A stretch of 64,000 bases of DNA, from NCBI RefSeq assembly GCF_932294415.1, contig NC_065537.1, positions 7,234,349-7,298,348 on the forward strand. The letters run 5' to 3'. Below, one piece after another: positions 43,563 through 55,720 of this stretch; the stretch's first letter is position 1; every line of letters begins with the position of its first letter. Below the pieces are notes generated by a model, which saw only the letters and a list, made by a program, of their open reading frames with translations, ran no database searches and was not told the DNA's origin. Made by a program: the position numbers and the translations under genes. The stretch comes from Quercus robur (taxonomy: Eukaryota > Streptophyta > Magnoliopsida > Fagales > Fagaceae).

Positions 43563-45751
43563 ATATATATACAAAAAATCAAGATATAGACTTCTTTACT
43601 TACATAAAATTTATTATATATATATTACAATGTAATCACATTATTGTGAGATGAGTTTGAGACTCTTATAAGTTTATACTATTATTCTCATTTTTTTACT
43701 TAACAAAAAATAATATGGCAAAAAAATTATCTTGCGCATTAAGTGGGTCTGCAACTAGTTTAAAATAAAAGATTGGTCAGGATGAGTTTAAATCCTAAGG
43801 TTCAATTCCATAGGATTATCATCACTAGTTTACGTAGTTAATATTTCAAAAAGAAGAATTGAAATTTCATTTATGGAATCTAATTGCTCAGCTAACTTAG
43901 GTGGAATTAACCTAACAACTCGTTTAGTTCACGAAAATAAGGGATACCATGTTTGGTTTGTTTGTTTGTTTGTATAAACAAAACATTACATAAGATTTAC
44001 TCCCAAAAAAAAAAAAAAAAAAAAAAAACTTACATAAGAATTCTAGCACTTCGTTTGTGAGTTCATAAAGGAAATCTATACATATTAATAGCCAAAGCTT
44101 ATAAAAAATCTAATTAGATTTTAATTGGATTCTCAATTTTGTGCCACGTGTTTTATTTAATTTTTAAATTTGTGCCAACTGCCAAGTGAATTATTGAGTG
44201 TAAAAATCAAAGAGTCCAAATCTAATTACACACTGTTTGTTTTGTTGAAAAACCTTATGTAAAGATAGTTTCCATATTTTTCAGTGTTTGGTAACATAAA
44301 AAAAAAAGTCAAAGGAAAACTATTATTAGTCAACATAAAAATTATTGCTTATTTTTAGAAATTGTTTTCCACTAATCTTTTTTGGAAAACAACTCTATCT
44401 CACAACAAGCTAAATAGGGGAATTTAAAATCAATTAAATTCTATATCATATATGTGTGTGTGTGTGCGTGTGTGTGTGCGCGTGTGTGTGTGCGCAAGTG
44501 CGTGCATGTGTGTGTGTGTGTACACAGATAATGAGAAACCTGTTAAGTTTGTTTAGACCCTAGTACACTCAAATTGTTTAACCTAATTAATTAACCAAGT
44601 AGTTACTTAGATTTATTATTCAAATCTAGGTTAAACACAAACAATCATATCACTTAATGTGGAAAAGTAAAGAAGACAAGCAATATGGTGACCTAGGAAA
44701 ACCAACAAAACTGTTTAATTTCAAGGTAAAAAAAACTAGGGAGGATTTAACATAAACTATCCTCAAGGCAACAAATTCACTAAAATAGAACAGAAGTTTT
44801 ACAATAGATTTTTCCTTAAATCTAAAGCAATCTCTTGTAGTACTTACTCATGCGACCACACACAGTTTCAAATCCATGACAATGGTAAAGCCATTTGATG
44901 ACCGAGGGTGGCCTTATCCCCCGCAAAATTTTCAAAAAAACAAAATTAGAAAAAAAAAATTGTGGAAATATCCTAAATAATTTTAAAAATTTTAAACCTT
45001 ATCATTTTGGCCCCTTATACCTGATAATATACGTATTAAAGAAAGTCTAAAAATAAACATAATTTTCATTTAAATAAAATACAATCCATAAATACATATG
45101 TCAACAAATTACAATAATTAAATTTTCAACATTTTTAAAATGAACACATAGGTATTTTAATAGTTACCTTAACAAATAAAAGGGAAAAAAAATTCTAATT
45201 TTCATCCCAACACATCTAGGGCTTACTTATACCACAACAGTAGAAAAATTGAAAAGTCTGAAGTTTTATTGATGAGCCACACCACCAAGTCCCCCATACA
45301 ATTGCAAAAAAATTTTGCCTCACACAGGTGTCTCTCTCTCTTGCTCTCTTTGTCTCCGTTGGTGACTTGACGTTTGCCTTCTTCTTCTTCTTCTTCTTCT
45401 TCTTCTTCTTCTTCTTTTTTTCCTTTTCAATTCTTTCCTTTCCCTCCCACTATAAAAAGTAAAAGTTTTGTAGTTTGTGACTAAACTAGATAAGAAAGAG
45501 TGAAAGATTTAAACTTTTGTGAGCCCCTCATCCCCTGACTATGTAGTGCTCTGTGCCCCTAGCTGACCCCTTTTTTTAAACTATTTTCCAAGTACTTTGC
45601 ATTTGATTTCTTTTGATTTTTTTTTTACTTTACTTTTCATTTGCTTTCTTTTTTATATTCCTTATAATATATTATTTATTATTATAATAATCAATATATT
45701 ATATACTAAATGGCATTATAAATTATAAATGTACTTGATTAGTTGATTAAT

Positions 45752-47364
45752 GGCAAAAAGCACATTTTGGTCCCTACATTTTCAAACGATTCCCATTTTA
45801 GTCCCTACATTTTATTTTTATCACTTAGTCCCTATCCTGAAAAATGTTTCCCATTTTGGTCCCTACCGTTACTCATTTAACAGAAATATCCTACGTGGCA
45901 AACGGTCCAACAGTAAATGCTAACGTGTCTATTAAAATAATATTAAAAAAACCACATCGGATAAAAATAATATTAAAAAAATGCCACGTCAGCAATTTAA
46001 TTTTGAAAAAAGCCACATCAGATAAAAATAATATAAAAATTTCTAACCTAATTATTTTTAAAAAAAAAAGAAATTAGTTAAATTAATTTTTTTTCCTTTT
46101 TTTTTGGAAGAACATGAAGAGCGTGCCAGGAGCATGTTTCCCATTCCTCTTTCTCTATTCACAGTTCTCCATCTCTCCCTCTATATCTCTCTTCTACGTT
46201 TCCCATTCCTCTTTCTCTATTCACAGCATATTTTGCTCATCTATCTCTTCTCATCTGACTAAGTTTTGGTTGGATCGAATCGGTGGTTGCTGGGTTTTAG
46301 TGGTGGCGTTTCGGTGGTAGGTTTCGATTGTGGAGTTGAACCGGTGGCTAGCTTTAGTGGTGGGTTTCGGTGCTTGCTAGGTCTCTTTGGTGGCTGGGTT
46401 TCGTGATGGTCTTTTTGGTAGTTGGGTTTTGTTGGTAGCCGGGTTTTGGTGGTGGCTGGGTTCTGTTCAGAGTGGTGGTGGTCGTGCCTGTGGGTATTGT
46501 TTGGGTGTTTGGTGATTTTTTGTTAAGGTGTTTGGTGAGTTAGGTATTGGATTGGGTTTGAATTGCTTGGCAGTGGGTGGTTTGATTTCTGGGTTTGTGG
46601 TGTATGTTGATTTATGGGTTTGTGGGTTTGTGGTGTATGTTGTCTGAATCCAAATCGAATACTCATTTGGAGAAGATTTCGAATCCAAAGTGGAATCAGG
46701 TGTACATTTTCTCTAAGATCTTATTCAGGCTTTGCTGGGTTTGGTTGTGCATGGAGGCCGAAAATCTGGGTTTGAGTTTTGTGTTTTTTGTGTTTGGTCT
46801 CAAAGCATAAGAAAATCTTGTTGAATGTTTGTGTTTTGTAAATTTTTATGGGCATATCTTTTTATTTTGTAAATTTGAGTGATTTTGTGGTTTTGGTTGC
46901 TAAGAAAATGCAAGAAAAGAAAAGTAAATTTTTAATTTTTAATTTTATGGGCAAGCTTAGTTGGGGAAGAAAAATGAAGAACACATTCTTCAGGTTTTTC
47001 CAAAAAAAAAAAAGGAAAAAAAATTAATTTAACTAATTTCTTTTCTTTTTTAAAAAAAAAAATTAGGTTAGAAATTTTTATATTATTTTTATCTAATGTG
47101 GCTTTTTTCAAAAATTAAATTGCTGACGTAGCATTTTTTAATATTCTTTTTATCTGACGTTGCTTTTTTAATATTATTTTAATAAACATGTCAGCATTTA
47201 CTGTTGGACCGTTTGCCACGTAGGGTATTTCTGTTAAATGAGTAACCGCAAGGACCAAAACGGGAAATGTTTTTCAGGATAGGGACTAAAAATGGTAAAA
47301 ATAAAATGTAGGGACTAAAATGGGAATCGCCTGAAAATGTAAGGACTAAAATGTGCTTTTCGCC
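45752..47364. mobile_element. MULE with long TIRs and captured sequence, 1613 bp
   Basis: Ends GGCAAAAAGCACATTTTGG and the inverted right end (GTGCTTTTCGCC) open terminal inverted repeats of roughly 350 bp. The flanks ttgattaat (45743-45751) and ttgattaaa (47365-47373) are a 9-bp target duplication with one change, as in Mutator-like elements. The unique core (about 46110-46960) is GC-richer and gene-like and includes a C2-domain fragment. No MURA transposase is present, so it is Pack-MULE-like. Confidence 0.85.
46642..46731 (+). pseudogene. Captured C2-domain fragment, MCTP/FTIP-like
   Basis: Within the MULE core the plus strand encodes SNTHLEKISNPKWNQVYIFS, very close to the conserved end of a C2 domain in plant multiple-C2 transmembrane-region proteins, where a T/K-x-hydrophobic-EK-x-x-NPxWNQVFAFSK pattern is usual. 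These C2 domains bind membranes in a calcium-dependent manner. After FSK the match continues at nucleotide level (gat-c-ttattcaggct) only with a 1-nt shift, so the fragment is broken. Only about 30 codons are retained, without other MCTP domains. Assignment rests on the motif alone. Confidence 0.6.
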
Positions 47365-47673
47365 TTGATTAAAATATATAGTATATACTACTTTATTAAC
47401 ATTTCATAGTTGATTAAAGATATTAAATCGTTTTGTCAATCTTGTTCATGATTGTTTAATTTTAATTAAATACACTTTTGATTATAGCACATGTTGAGTT
47501 ATGAAGTATTGTACTTTACTATTTTACATTTCACACACACACACAAAATTATATATGGCCCCTCCCAAAGATAAATTCCTAGCTCTGCCATTGATCCAGG
47601 AGCTCTTCTATCTAAATTTGTAGCCAAAAAACACCCACGTTTGTAACTCTGAAATCCCACTCAAAAATTTAAA

Positions 47674-48720
47674 AGCGAAAAGCATATTTTAGTCCCTACA
47701 TTTTTAGGCGATTCCCATTTTAGTCCCTAAATTTTATTTTTACCATTTTTAGTTCCTATCCTGAAAAACGTTTTTTATTTTGGTCCCTGTCGTTACATCA
47801 GAAACAGAAATTGCATAGCTGGCAAACGGCATGCACTGTTGACCTGACGTGGCCATTAAAATAATAATAAAAAATGCTATGTCAGCATTTAAATTAAAAA
47901 AAATTAATTTATTAATTTTAACTAAATAAAAAAAATTTAAAACAGAATTTAAAACTAAAAATCATATGAATTGAGATCTAAGTGTGTCTTGAATAAGAAC
48001 AACGAGAACACAAACTCAAATCCAAGAACACAAACCCAGAAATAAAAAAAAAACAAGCAAAAAAAAGAAGAAGGTATTTTTCACTATTTATCCACCTGAC
48101 ACTTCTTCTGTTAACTAAAACTAGAACCGGATAATAAAAAAACTCTCCTTCCCCGAAAACTCATCTCTCAAAAACGTTAGTCCCCAAAAACCATCTCCCC
48201 TAACACTATTGAAAAAACAATCATTAGCGTTAAAGAAAAACCCAAACTGAAAAACCCTTTTGAACCCATAGCTAACGCATCAATTTCTGGGTTTGGATCG
48301 TCGAATCCGTAGATCTCAGTCTCTCTATCCTTCCTCATTCTCAGATCGGAGCTTAGATTTTTTTATTTTATTTTTTTTGTAGAGAACCAAACGGTCCTCA
48401 CTCTCAGATCGGCATGGAGCTTAGATCAGTGTGGATTGTGAGATATCTCCATTCAATGAAACGGAAAACAAATCAGTAAGTTGTGGTTTGGGTAAGTGAT
48501 TGTTCTGATTTGGTATTTGTTTGGTGGTGGATTTCTAGGTGGATCTGAGCGTGACCGGAGCTGGGTGTGTGCTGTGATGTGTGCGTGGGTTTGGATCGGT
48601 GAGTTTCTCAATGGGTTTCTAGGTTGATCTGGGTGTGACCGAAACTGGGTGTGTGCTGTGATGTGTGTGTGGGTTTGGATCGGCGGAGATCGGAGTGGGT
48701 TTGAACTAATGCTTTGATGG

Positions 48721-48759
<39 letters not shown>

Positions 48760-49120
48760 CTGGGTTTGTGTTCTTGGATTTGAGCTTGTGTTCTTGTTGT
48801 TCTTGTTCAAGACATACTTAGATCTTATTCATATAATTTTTAGTTTTAAATTCTGTTTTTTTATTTTTTTATTTAGTTAAAATTAATAAATTAATTTTTT
48901 TAATTTAAATGTTGAGGCATTTTTTATTATTATTTTAATGGCCACGTCAGGCTAACAGTGCATGTCGTTTGCCAGCTATGCAATTTTTGTTACATCAGTA
49001 ATGGCAGGGACCAAAATAAAAAGCGTTTTTCAAGATAGGGATTAAAAACGGTAAAAATAAAATTTAGGGACTAAAATGGGAATCGCCTGAAAATGTAGGG
49101 ACTAAAATGTGCTTTTTGCC
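47674..49120. mobile_element. Second MULE with long TIRs, 1447 bp
   Basis: Ends (AGCGAAAAGCATATTTTAG, and on the right GTGCTTTTTGCC) are homologous to those of the MULE at 45752. The terminal inverted repeats run to about 370 bp (47674-48045 with 48750-49120). The 9-bp target duplication aaatttaaa (47665-47673 and 49121-49129) is perfect. The core (48050-48720) is GC-richer than the arms, holds an 84-bp tandem duplication (units at 48532 and 48616) and ends with a T-run (48723-48754). I recognise no protein. Confidence 0.85.
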
Positions 49121-49718
49121 AAATTTAAATCATTAGCTATGTATGATCTTATTGTAATAACTTCAGATATATCGATTCTAATCATGTGTAGCTGGAATTC
49201 CAGTAGTGACTTTAAAAAGAGAGGCCATAGTACATTTTAGATCTTAAAAGAGCACCTACAAAAGTCATCATAAAACGTGTCTTAGGGTTTCCTTTAAATA
49301 CTATGTGAAATACATCTAAAACCCTAATCACTTAATGGGCTTAACTGGTTGTTGGGCCAAAATTAAATTCTGTAGATCCGTGTCTCGATTTGTCAAACTT
49401 GGCATGTTTCGAATTCCTGAACCTATAGCTTTCTTTTTCTTGTATTCAGACTTGCAGCACCTTGAGTATTGCCTAATCATACCTATAGACTTATGAATCT
49501 ATATCTAAAAAAGTTTGTGCTCACGATTTGCTAATTGTTCTAAACTTTTAGAACCTAACAAAACAATTATATATTTTAGAAATGTATAGTTTAAAAAAAA
49601 GTGTAAGTTAATGCCATGCATATTTGAACATCTTTTAGAAAAAAAAATGTATAATTTGAATCGTATAATTACAATTGTTTTTAATTGTAGTTGTGCACAT
49701 GCATGGGCAATACACTAG

Positions 49719-50363
49719 TTTAAATAATAAAAAAGAAATGAATTGAATAGAATTAGATAATATTATTTGGATTTTTTTAAGTTAATGATGAAAAGAAATA
49801 GAATATAAGTGACTTTATCGGAATAAGTGTTTGAAGAAATGGTACGAAATTACATTATAATAATATTACTATTATACTCCTATTTCAAAGAGTAATGCTA
49901 GCGTCACATAAAATAACACAATTTGTGCTACAACTCACCCATGTGGAGTTGTGAGTGGTAGAAATGTGTCTCCATATAGACCCCTATCACACTTATATCA
50001 CTTACAACTCGCCATGTGGGCAAGTTGTGCCATTTTATTTAGCACCAGTTTTACACCATTGGAAGCATATTCATCCAAATTTTAGAGAAATTAAATTTTA
50101 AAATTTTAAGGGAAAAGAAATGAATAACTGATCTTGCTTACCCATTTCATTCATTCCCATTTAAACACTCAAATAACATAATTATCTTTCAATTTTCTCC
50201 ATAAAACTCCCAAACAATGGAATAAAATAAATATTTTAATATAATTCTTTTTCACTTGAAGAACTTATAAAGTAAGTGCAATTGGTGTCCAAACAATTTA
50301 TAATGCGGAACATGTATTGATGTAATCCTTGTCGACAACATTTTTGCTATAACCTATAAGCAT
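49719..50363. other. Spacer with a foldback element (~49900-50065)
   Basis: The stretch ataaaataacacaatttgtg / ctacaactcaccc is mirrored by gggcaagttgtgccattttat, suggesting a ~170-bp foldback MITE. No gene is seen. Confidence 0.4.
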
Positions 50364-50624
50364 TCATATATATATTAATAGCCAAAGCTTAGAAAAAATC
50401 CAATTAGATTTTAATTGGATTCTCAAATTTACGCCATGTGTCTCATTTAATTTTTAATTTTGTGCCAAATGAATTATTGAATGTAAAAATCGAACAGTCC
50501 AAATCCAATTAGATTTCAATTGGAGTTTAATTTTTCACTACGTGTCCATCTATTTTTTAAATTTTTGTGGGAAGCTAATTATTTAGTGCAAAAACTGAAA
50601 AGTATAAATCCAATTAAATTCTAA

Positions 50625-50658
<34 letters not shown>

Positions 50659-50788
50659 GAGAAACCATTACATATTTTAAAAACATATAGCTTAAAAAAA
50701 ATGTAAGTTAGTACTATGTATAATTTAAATTGTATAATTAAGATTATTTTTAATTGTACCCGTGCATATGCACGAGACTACATACTAG
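50364..50788 (+). mobile_element. Small Helitron, 425 bp
   Basis: It starts TCATATATATATTAATAGCC and ends with the hairpin CCCGTGC-at-GCACGAG (50759-50774), ten spacer bases and CTAG (50785-50788) before T. It is the uninterrupted relative of the Helitron at 44075-49718. An AT repeat lies at 50629-50656. No coding capacity. Confidence 0.8.
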
Positions 50789-50861
50789 TACTATTTAATA
50801 GCTAAGACAAAATACCATTAAAAGGTAAAATACTATTAATACTCTTAAAGTTTAGGCTTGA

Positions 50862-51050
50862 TGATGCACAAAAATCATCAGTGAGTTAATCGTCCACATA
50901 CGTGCCAATGGATATAACTAAAAGGAAAAAAAAAAAAAAAAAAAAAAAAAAACCAATCAAAGGCCTCTAGTGGGGTACTGGCCAAAGACCCTTCGAAAGT
51001 TAAATCAGTAATAGAAGACTCTCCAAAACTCAAGAGTGCAAGAGATAGAG
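50862..51050 (-). repeat. 3' LTR remnant of the second Tat-type element
   Basis: It matches 57471-57650, including aaaactcaagagtg near the inner end, but contains a poly(A) run (50925-50951). The rest of the LTR is missing and 61-bp repeats follow directly. Confidence 0.8.
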
Positions 51051-51051
51051 A

Positions 51052-51455
51052 GGGCATCCTTGATTGTCTGTCTACCACTTGAGTATAACTTAGAATTTGA
51101 TCTGGTGCACGAGGGCATCCTTAATCGTCTGTCCACCCCTTAGGTAGGACTTAGGATTTGATTAAGTGTACGAGGGCATCCATGATCGTCTATCTATCCC
51201 TTCGGAAGGACTTAGGATTTGATCAAGTGCACGAAGGCATCCTTAATCATCTGTCCATCCTTTTGGTAGGACTTAGGATTTGATCAAGTGCGCAAGGGTA
51301 TCCTTGATCGTTTATATATCCCTTAGGTAGGACTTAGGATTTAATTAGGTGCACCAAGGCATCCTTGATCGTCTGTCCATCCCTTAGGAAGGACTTAGGA
51401 CTTGATCAGGTGCACATGGGCATCCTTGATCATCTGTCTACCCCCTACGCTTTCC
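51052..51455 (-). repeat. 61-bp tandem array, ~6.6 copies
   Basis: The marker gcatcc or its variants recurs every 61 bp (51054, 51115, 51176, 51237, 51298, 51359, 51420). Related units reappear at about 55520-55700, so this array brackets the 71-bp and ~62-bp families of the same 3' region. Confidence 0.95.
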
Positions 51456-51949
51456 AAACCGATGAGTTAGGAAGATGTGTGACATCCCTCGACAGATCCT
51501 TGATGACAGAGTAGATCAGCTTGGTCACAACCCAATTAGTCAGGGGGATGCGTGATAGATCCCTGATGACAGAGTCAATTGGCATGGTCACAATCTATTG
51601 GGTCGGATATGCTGACAATCTCTTGATACGTGATGATCGTTAAGGCGAAGTGTGTTGCATAGTGTCAGGGAAGGTACCTGACGATGCTTTTGGTAATCGA
51701 AGACTCTAGGGTGTTAAAAACTTTCTAGATGGTGAAAATATTCCCTATCAGTTGTCCCTCATTCCGTGGTTGTTACACAAGTAGATGAGTGCAGAATATG
51801 AAGGTTTTGTAATAGTAGAGTGTTAGGGGTTCATTTATTTTCCCCCTATTCCATGAGAATTCAGTGTAACTTGTTCGGTTGACCACCACTTACACATACC
51901 GATGATTGGCCAGGATATTGGGTCATCTTAGCAACTTAATTAGAGGATC

Positions 51950-52470
51950 ATTACTTAAGTCAATTGTCATCAAAGGATTGCTGTTTGACTCAATTATCTT
52001 TGGAGGGTTACTTGGATCGTTTGTCACCTTGGTTACTTGATTCGAGGATTTCTACTTGAGTCAATCATCTTTAGAGAATCACTTGGATCATTTATAGCCT
52101 TAATGACTTGGTTCAACAATCTTTATTTGAGTCAATCCTATTTGAAGGATTTCTCGGAAAGGATAATTTGGATCATTTGTCACCTTGGTGACATGATTAA
52201 ATGATCTCTACTTAAGTCGATCATCTTTGGAAGATCTCTTTGATTAGTTGTCACCTTAGTTACTTGGTTGAATGATCTCTACTCGAGCCGACCATCTTTG
52301 GAGGATCATTTGGATCGTTTGCCACTTTGGTGACATGGTTAGATGATCTCTACTTGAGTCGATCTTCTTTGGAGGATCTCTTAGATCATTCGTCACCTTG
52401 GTGATTTGGTTGGATGATCTCTACTCGAGTTGATCATCCTTAGTGGATATATTGGATCATTCATCACCTT
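51950..52470 (-). repeat. 71-bp tandem array, ~7 copies, split by a solo LTR
   Basis: Units of the form ggatcattcgtcaccttggt ... gatgatctctact ... atcatctttggagga recur about every 71 bp, one unit being longer. The array resumes at 54863-54960 after the inserted LTR. Confidence 0.9.
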
Positions 52471-54862
52471 TGTCATGCCCAAACCCCAAAGAGTCCAAAG
52501 CATGAGAAAGACGTCTCAAGTACCTGTAAATTTTTCCTTTTTGACAATTCAATCCACATAAATCCTATCAAGTGCCAACATCAAGAATTTTCATAATAAT
52601 CTCATAGAATATACTCTTAGAGTAAGTCAGAGCTCTAAGCATTAATTACAAGGACCATTGGCCACAAAAGAATAGAAATCTGAATAAACAATTACATATC
52701 AACCACTTGTCCCATAAGTGGGAATACAATCATAACCATTATAATATACAAAAGAATGAGTCAAGCCTAGTCTAAGATGTATACCATCTAATATATCCAT
52801 TACAAAAGTTCAGCCTCCATCAGTAGTTAGTCTAACTACTATTAGCTACCAAAAGCTGTCTCAAAAAATTGTTGCCTACTCTGAAAAGTTTAGAAAATAA
52901 TGGAATGAGACAGAGCATAGTAAGTAGCATATTTAATGGGGGTGAGGGAAATGCAAGTTTCATCTTCAATAATAATAATATGATAAGGATGATTAAATAA
53001 TGAAACACAAAGTTTCTCAAAGTAAATACCTTAAAACTATATACTATAATCTGTGAGCACCAACAATATAATTTCCAAATCCATAATATCTAACATAAGG
53101 TAACTTATTATAAATATACCACACTACCACATAAACCGGTCAGGAGATCCACCCATTCACAACTGGCGTGATATTGTCCTCTTTGTTATGCAAACTCTTG
53201 GCCCCATGGACAGCAGCCTCACTTATACCCTCAAGGTTTTTCTCTCCCCCCATGGGCAGCAAAGAGAGCGCGTCTAATAGGACCTCTCTTGCATGTGGTC
53301 TTTTGGCCCCATGGACAGCCTCTTCACCCACACACAATCAAGGAACCTTTTCCCCCCATGGACAACAGGGTAGAACGCGTCATCCAAAGTGAAAGGGCAC
53401 TGACCTAGATTTGATTCCATTGTCACAAAGACTACGGAAACCATATCAAGTGATCATCGGAAAATCACACATGGCATGGTGTTAAAACCACATAAAGCTC
53501 ACAGGTATACATTTTCTTTCAAATACATAGTTTATAACCAGGTAGTTTCAGAAAAACTTAAATAATCAAACTTCCACAAAGTTTGTAAGGTTTTCAACTT
53601 CATTCTTGTCAAAAAAATTTCTAACAATTTCCCACATAACAAGACGAGATAAGCATCTTTAAATTTTCTAATATATCATAAAATCTAAGATTTCCTTATC
53701 TAAGAGTGAATAAAAGATGCTTATTTTTCCATATCAACAGTTTATGCATTCCCTAAATGCGATACCAAATATGATGCATTTTCATATATATAATCATGTA
53801 TATATTAAGGTTACGACACAATAATTTTTAGGAAAATATAGTTTTCATAGGTAGTTTTCAAAAATGTGTCTCATTTATGCAACATGATTATATTTTCAAA
53901 ATTCCATTAAAAAGCTACTTACCTCGCAACCGCAAAATCCTAATTCTCCAAGCTCCAAGAAGATTAGCTAGAACCTAAACAATATCAAGTAAACCTATCA
54001 CAATAAGCATAGAACTTGAAATTGCATCTAGCCACAATTTAGGAATTGCCAATTAATCACTTAATTAGACAAGCCTAGTATCTAACCTCATCAATAATAA
54101 TATATTCTACTTCCAAAGTTTCTCAACAATTAGATTCACAAGACAAACTCCAATTTACAAAGTTAACCCATTTAATATCATCTCCAACATTATGACTAGC
54201 TTCCATAAAATTTATACTACATCATTAAGAGAACCATGAAAGCAAAATCAATATATCCTCCAAGATAAGAAATTTAGAACTTCAACTAACTACAAATAAA
54301 CCCAATGGCAATGGAAAAATTAAATTTACCAACAATTACATGTAATAACTTAAAACCCCTAAATTTTTCACCATACATAAACCTTAAGTAGTCATCAATA
54401 GCACAAAGTATATACCCACTCATCAAATAATTCCACCAATACAAAACCCATATATAAAAACACATAAATATCACTTCCAATACTCATAAATCACATGTGT
54501 ATCATTATTAAAGCTTAGATAAAAATAACCTCAAGCAAAAGTGTAAAACCCACCAAAAAGATGAGAAATTTTTTTACCTCAAATAAAATGATGAAGATGC
54601 TTTGGGGTTCCTAAGTATTTTTCTGGTGATCTTGCTGGAAAAATGATGGTGAGATTGTGTGATTTGGAGTGGAGGCCGGTGGGTGAGTGTGTGTTTAAGA
54701 GAAAAGAAAGAAAAATAAAAGAAAGAAAAGAGGGAGCCGGCCAAAAGAGAGAAGAAAGGTGGGTGAAAATGAGTGGTGGGGAGTGGGGTTAGGTTGGGGC
54801 ACACGTGGTCCACAAAAAAATGCTGACTTTACATTTTTTTTTTAAACTGACGGGATGTTACA
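52471..54862 (-). mobile_element. Solo LTR, 2392 bp
   Basis: Read on minus, it begins TGTAACATCCCGTCAG and ends GGGTTTGGGCATGACA. Target duplication: acctt (52466-52470) and acctc (54863-54867). It splits the 71-bp array. A diverged ~120-bp internal repeat containing cttggccccatggacagc lies at 53190-53375. The size and TGTAACATCCC start resemble chromovirus LTRs, but that is only an impression. Confidence 0.85.
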
Positions 54863-55144
54863 ACCTCGGTGACTTGGCTAGATGATCTCTACTTGAGTCA
54901 ATCATCTTTGGAGGATTTCTTGGATCGTTCATCACCTTGGTGACTTGGTTCATTTGTCACCTTGTAGGTAGGAAGACTTAGATCGTTTTCCAAGGACCTC
55001 GTGGGTGGCTTGGTTCATCCCCCTATCCATCGGTAGGATGATTTGGATTTTTTACCAAGGCACTCGTGGATGGTTTGGTTTGTCCCTTCACCTCTTGGTA
55101 GGAAGATTTAGAATTTTTACCAAGGCACTTGTGAGTGGCTTGGT

Positions 55145-55720
55145 TTGTTCATTCACCCGTAGTTGACTTTGGTCGTCATCCTTCCCTTTCGGTGATGAAC
55201 TTACTTTAGTCGTCGTCTTTCCCTCTTATGTAAGACTTTACTTTGGACCGTCCACTCGTAGGTGACTTTGGACATTGTCCTTTCCTCTTAAGTAGGACTT
55301 TACTTTGGACTGTCCACCCATAAGCGACTTTGGTCGTCTATCCACCCGGAGGCGACTTAGGTCATTGTCCTTCCCTCGTAGGGATGACTTTATTTTAGAC
55401 TGTCCATCCATAGGCAACTTTGATTGTTGCCCTTCCCTCTTAGGGATGACTTTATGTTGGATTGTCCATCTGTAGACGACTTTGTTCGTTAGTCCACCCA
55501 TAGGTAGGACTTAGTCTTTGGGCGAGGAACAAGTGCCCGTTGGCATCCTTGATCAGTCCATCCCGTAGGTTGGACTTAGTTTTGGATAAGAATTAGGTGT
55601 CGTTGGCATCCTTGGTTGTCGATCCATCCCGTTGGGATGAGGATTAGGTGCCCATGGGCATCCTTGTTTGTTGATCCATCCTGTTAGGATGAGTATTAGG
55701 TCCTATTTCTGTTGCAATCA
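55145..55720 (-). repeat. Diverged ~62-bp tandem repeats, two families
   Basis: Units with tttactttgga(c/t)(c/t)gtcca and gactttgg(t/a)c recur between 55145 and 55500. From 55520 to 55700, three units of the 61-bp type (ggcatccttg ... tccatcccgt) follow. Together with 51052-52470 these fill the 3' region behind integrase. Confidence 0.8.

Larger units (their letters stand above)
41698..44074. other. AT-rich intergenic region with a direct repeat
   Basis: Besides the direct repeat at 42324/43282 I see no gene. An ATG frame at 42055-42255 encodes a hydrophobic peptide with no recognisable domain. A TATA-like ttataaata (42647) followed by a CT-rich stretch looks promoter-like, but no frame follows. 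Confidence 0.4.
44880..47593. mobile_element. hAT-type element holding a MULE
   Basis: Ends CAATGGTAAAGCCA and TAGCTCTGCCATTG are imperfect inverted repeats (11 of 14). The target duplication is atccatga (44872-44879) and atccagga (47594-47601), 8 bp with one change. Without the nested MULE it is about 1.1 kb. A (CTT)n run lies at about 45379-45415. No transposase is visible. Confidence 0.75.
44541..49560 (-). mobile_element. Copia-type solo LTR (~840 bp) split by three insertions
   Basis: Read on minus, it begins TGTTAGGTTCTAAAAG and ends CAAACTTAACA. Flanks are aaacc (44536-44540) and aaaca (49561-49565), a 5-bp duplication with one change, and the Helitron at 50364 shows the uninterrupted site. 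After removing the hAT (44880-47593) and MULE (47674-49120) about 840 bp remain. Confidence 0.8.
44075..49718 (+). mobile_element. Helitron interrupted by a 5-kb nest
   Basis: It starts TCTATACATATTAATAGCC after an A and ends GGGCAATACACTAG before a T. The 3' hairpin (near 49692-49708) is degraded. Both outer parts match the intact Helitron at 50364-50788. The interior from 44541 to 49560 is a nested LTR with further insertions, so the Helitron itself is only about 620 bp. A TG-rich microsatellite lies at 44452-44522. Confidence 0.75.

Noticed and set aside
53140..53392. Overlapping frames on both strands around ccccatggacagc repeats
   Set aside because: They lie inside a solo LTR and come from its internal repeat.
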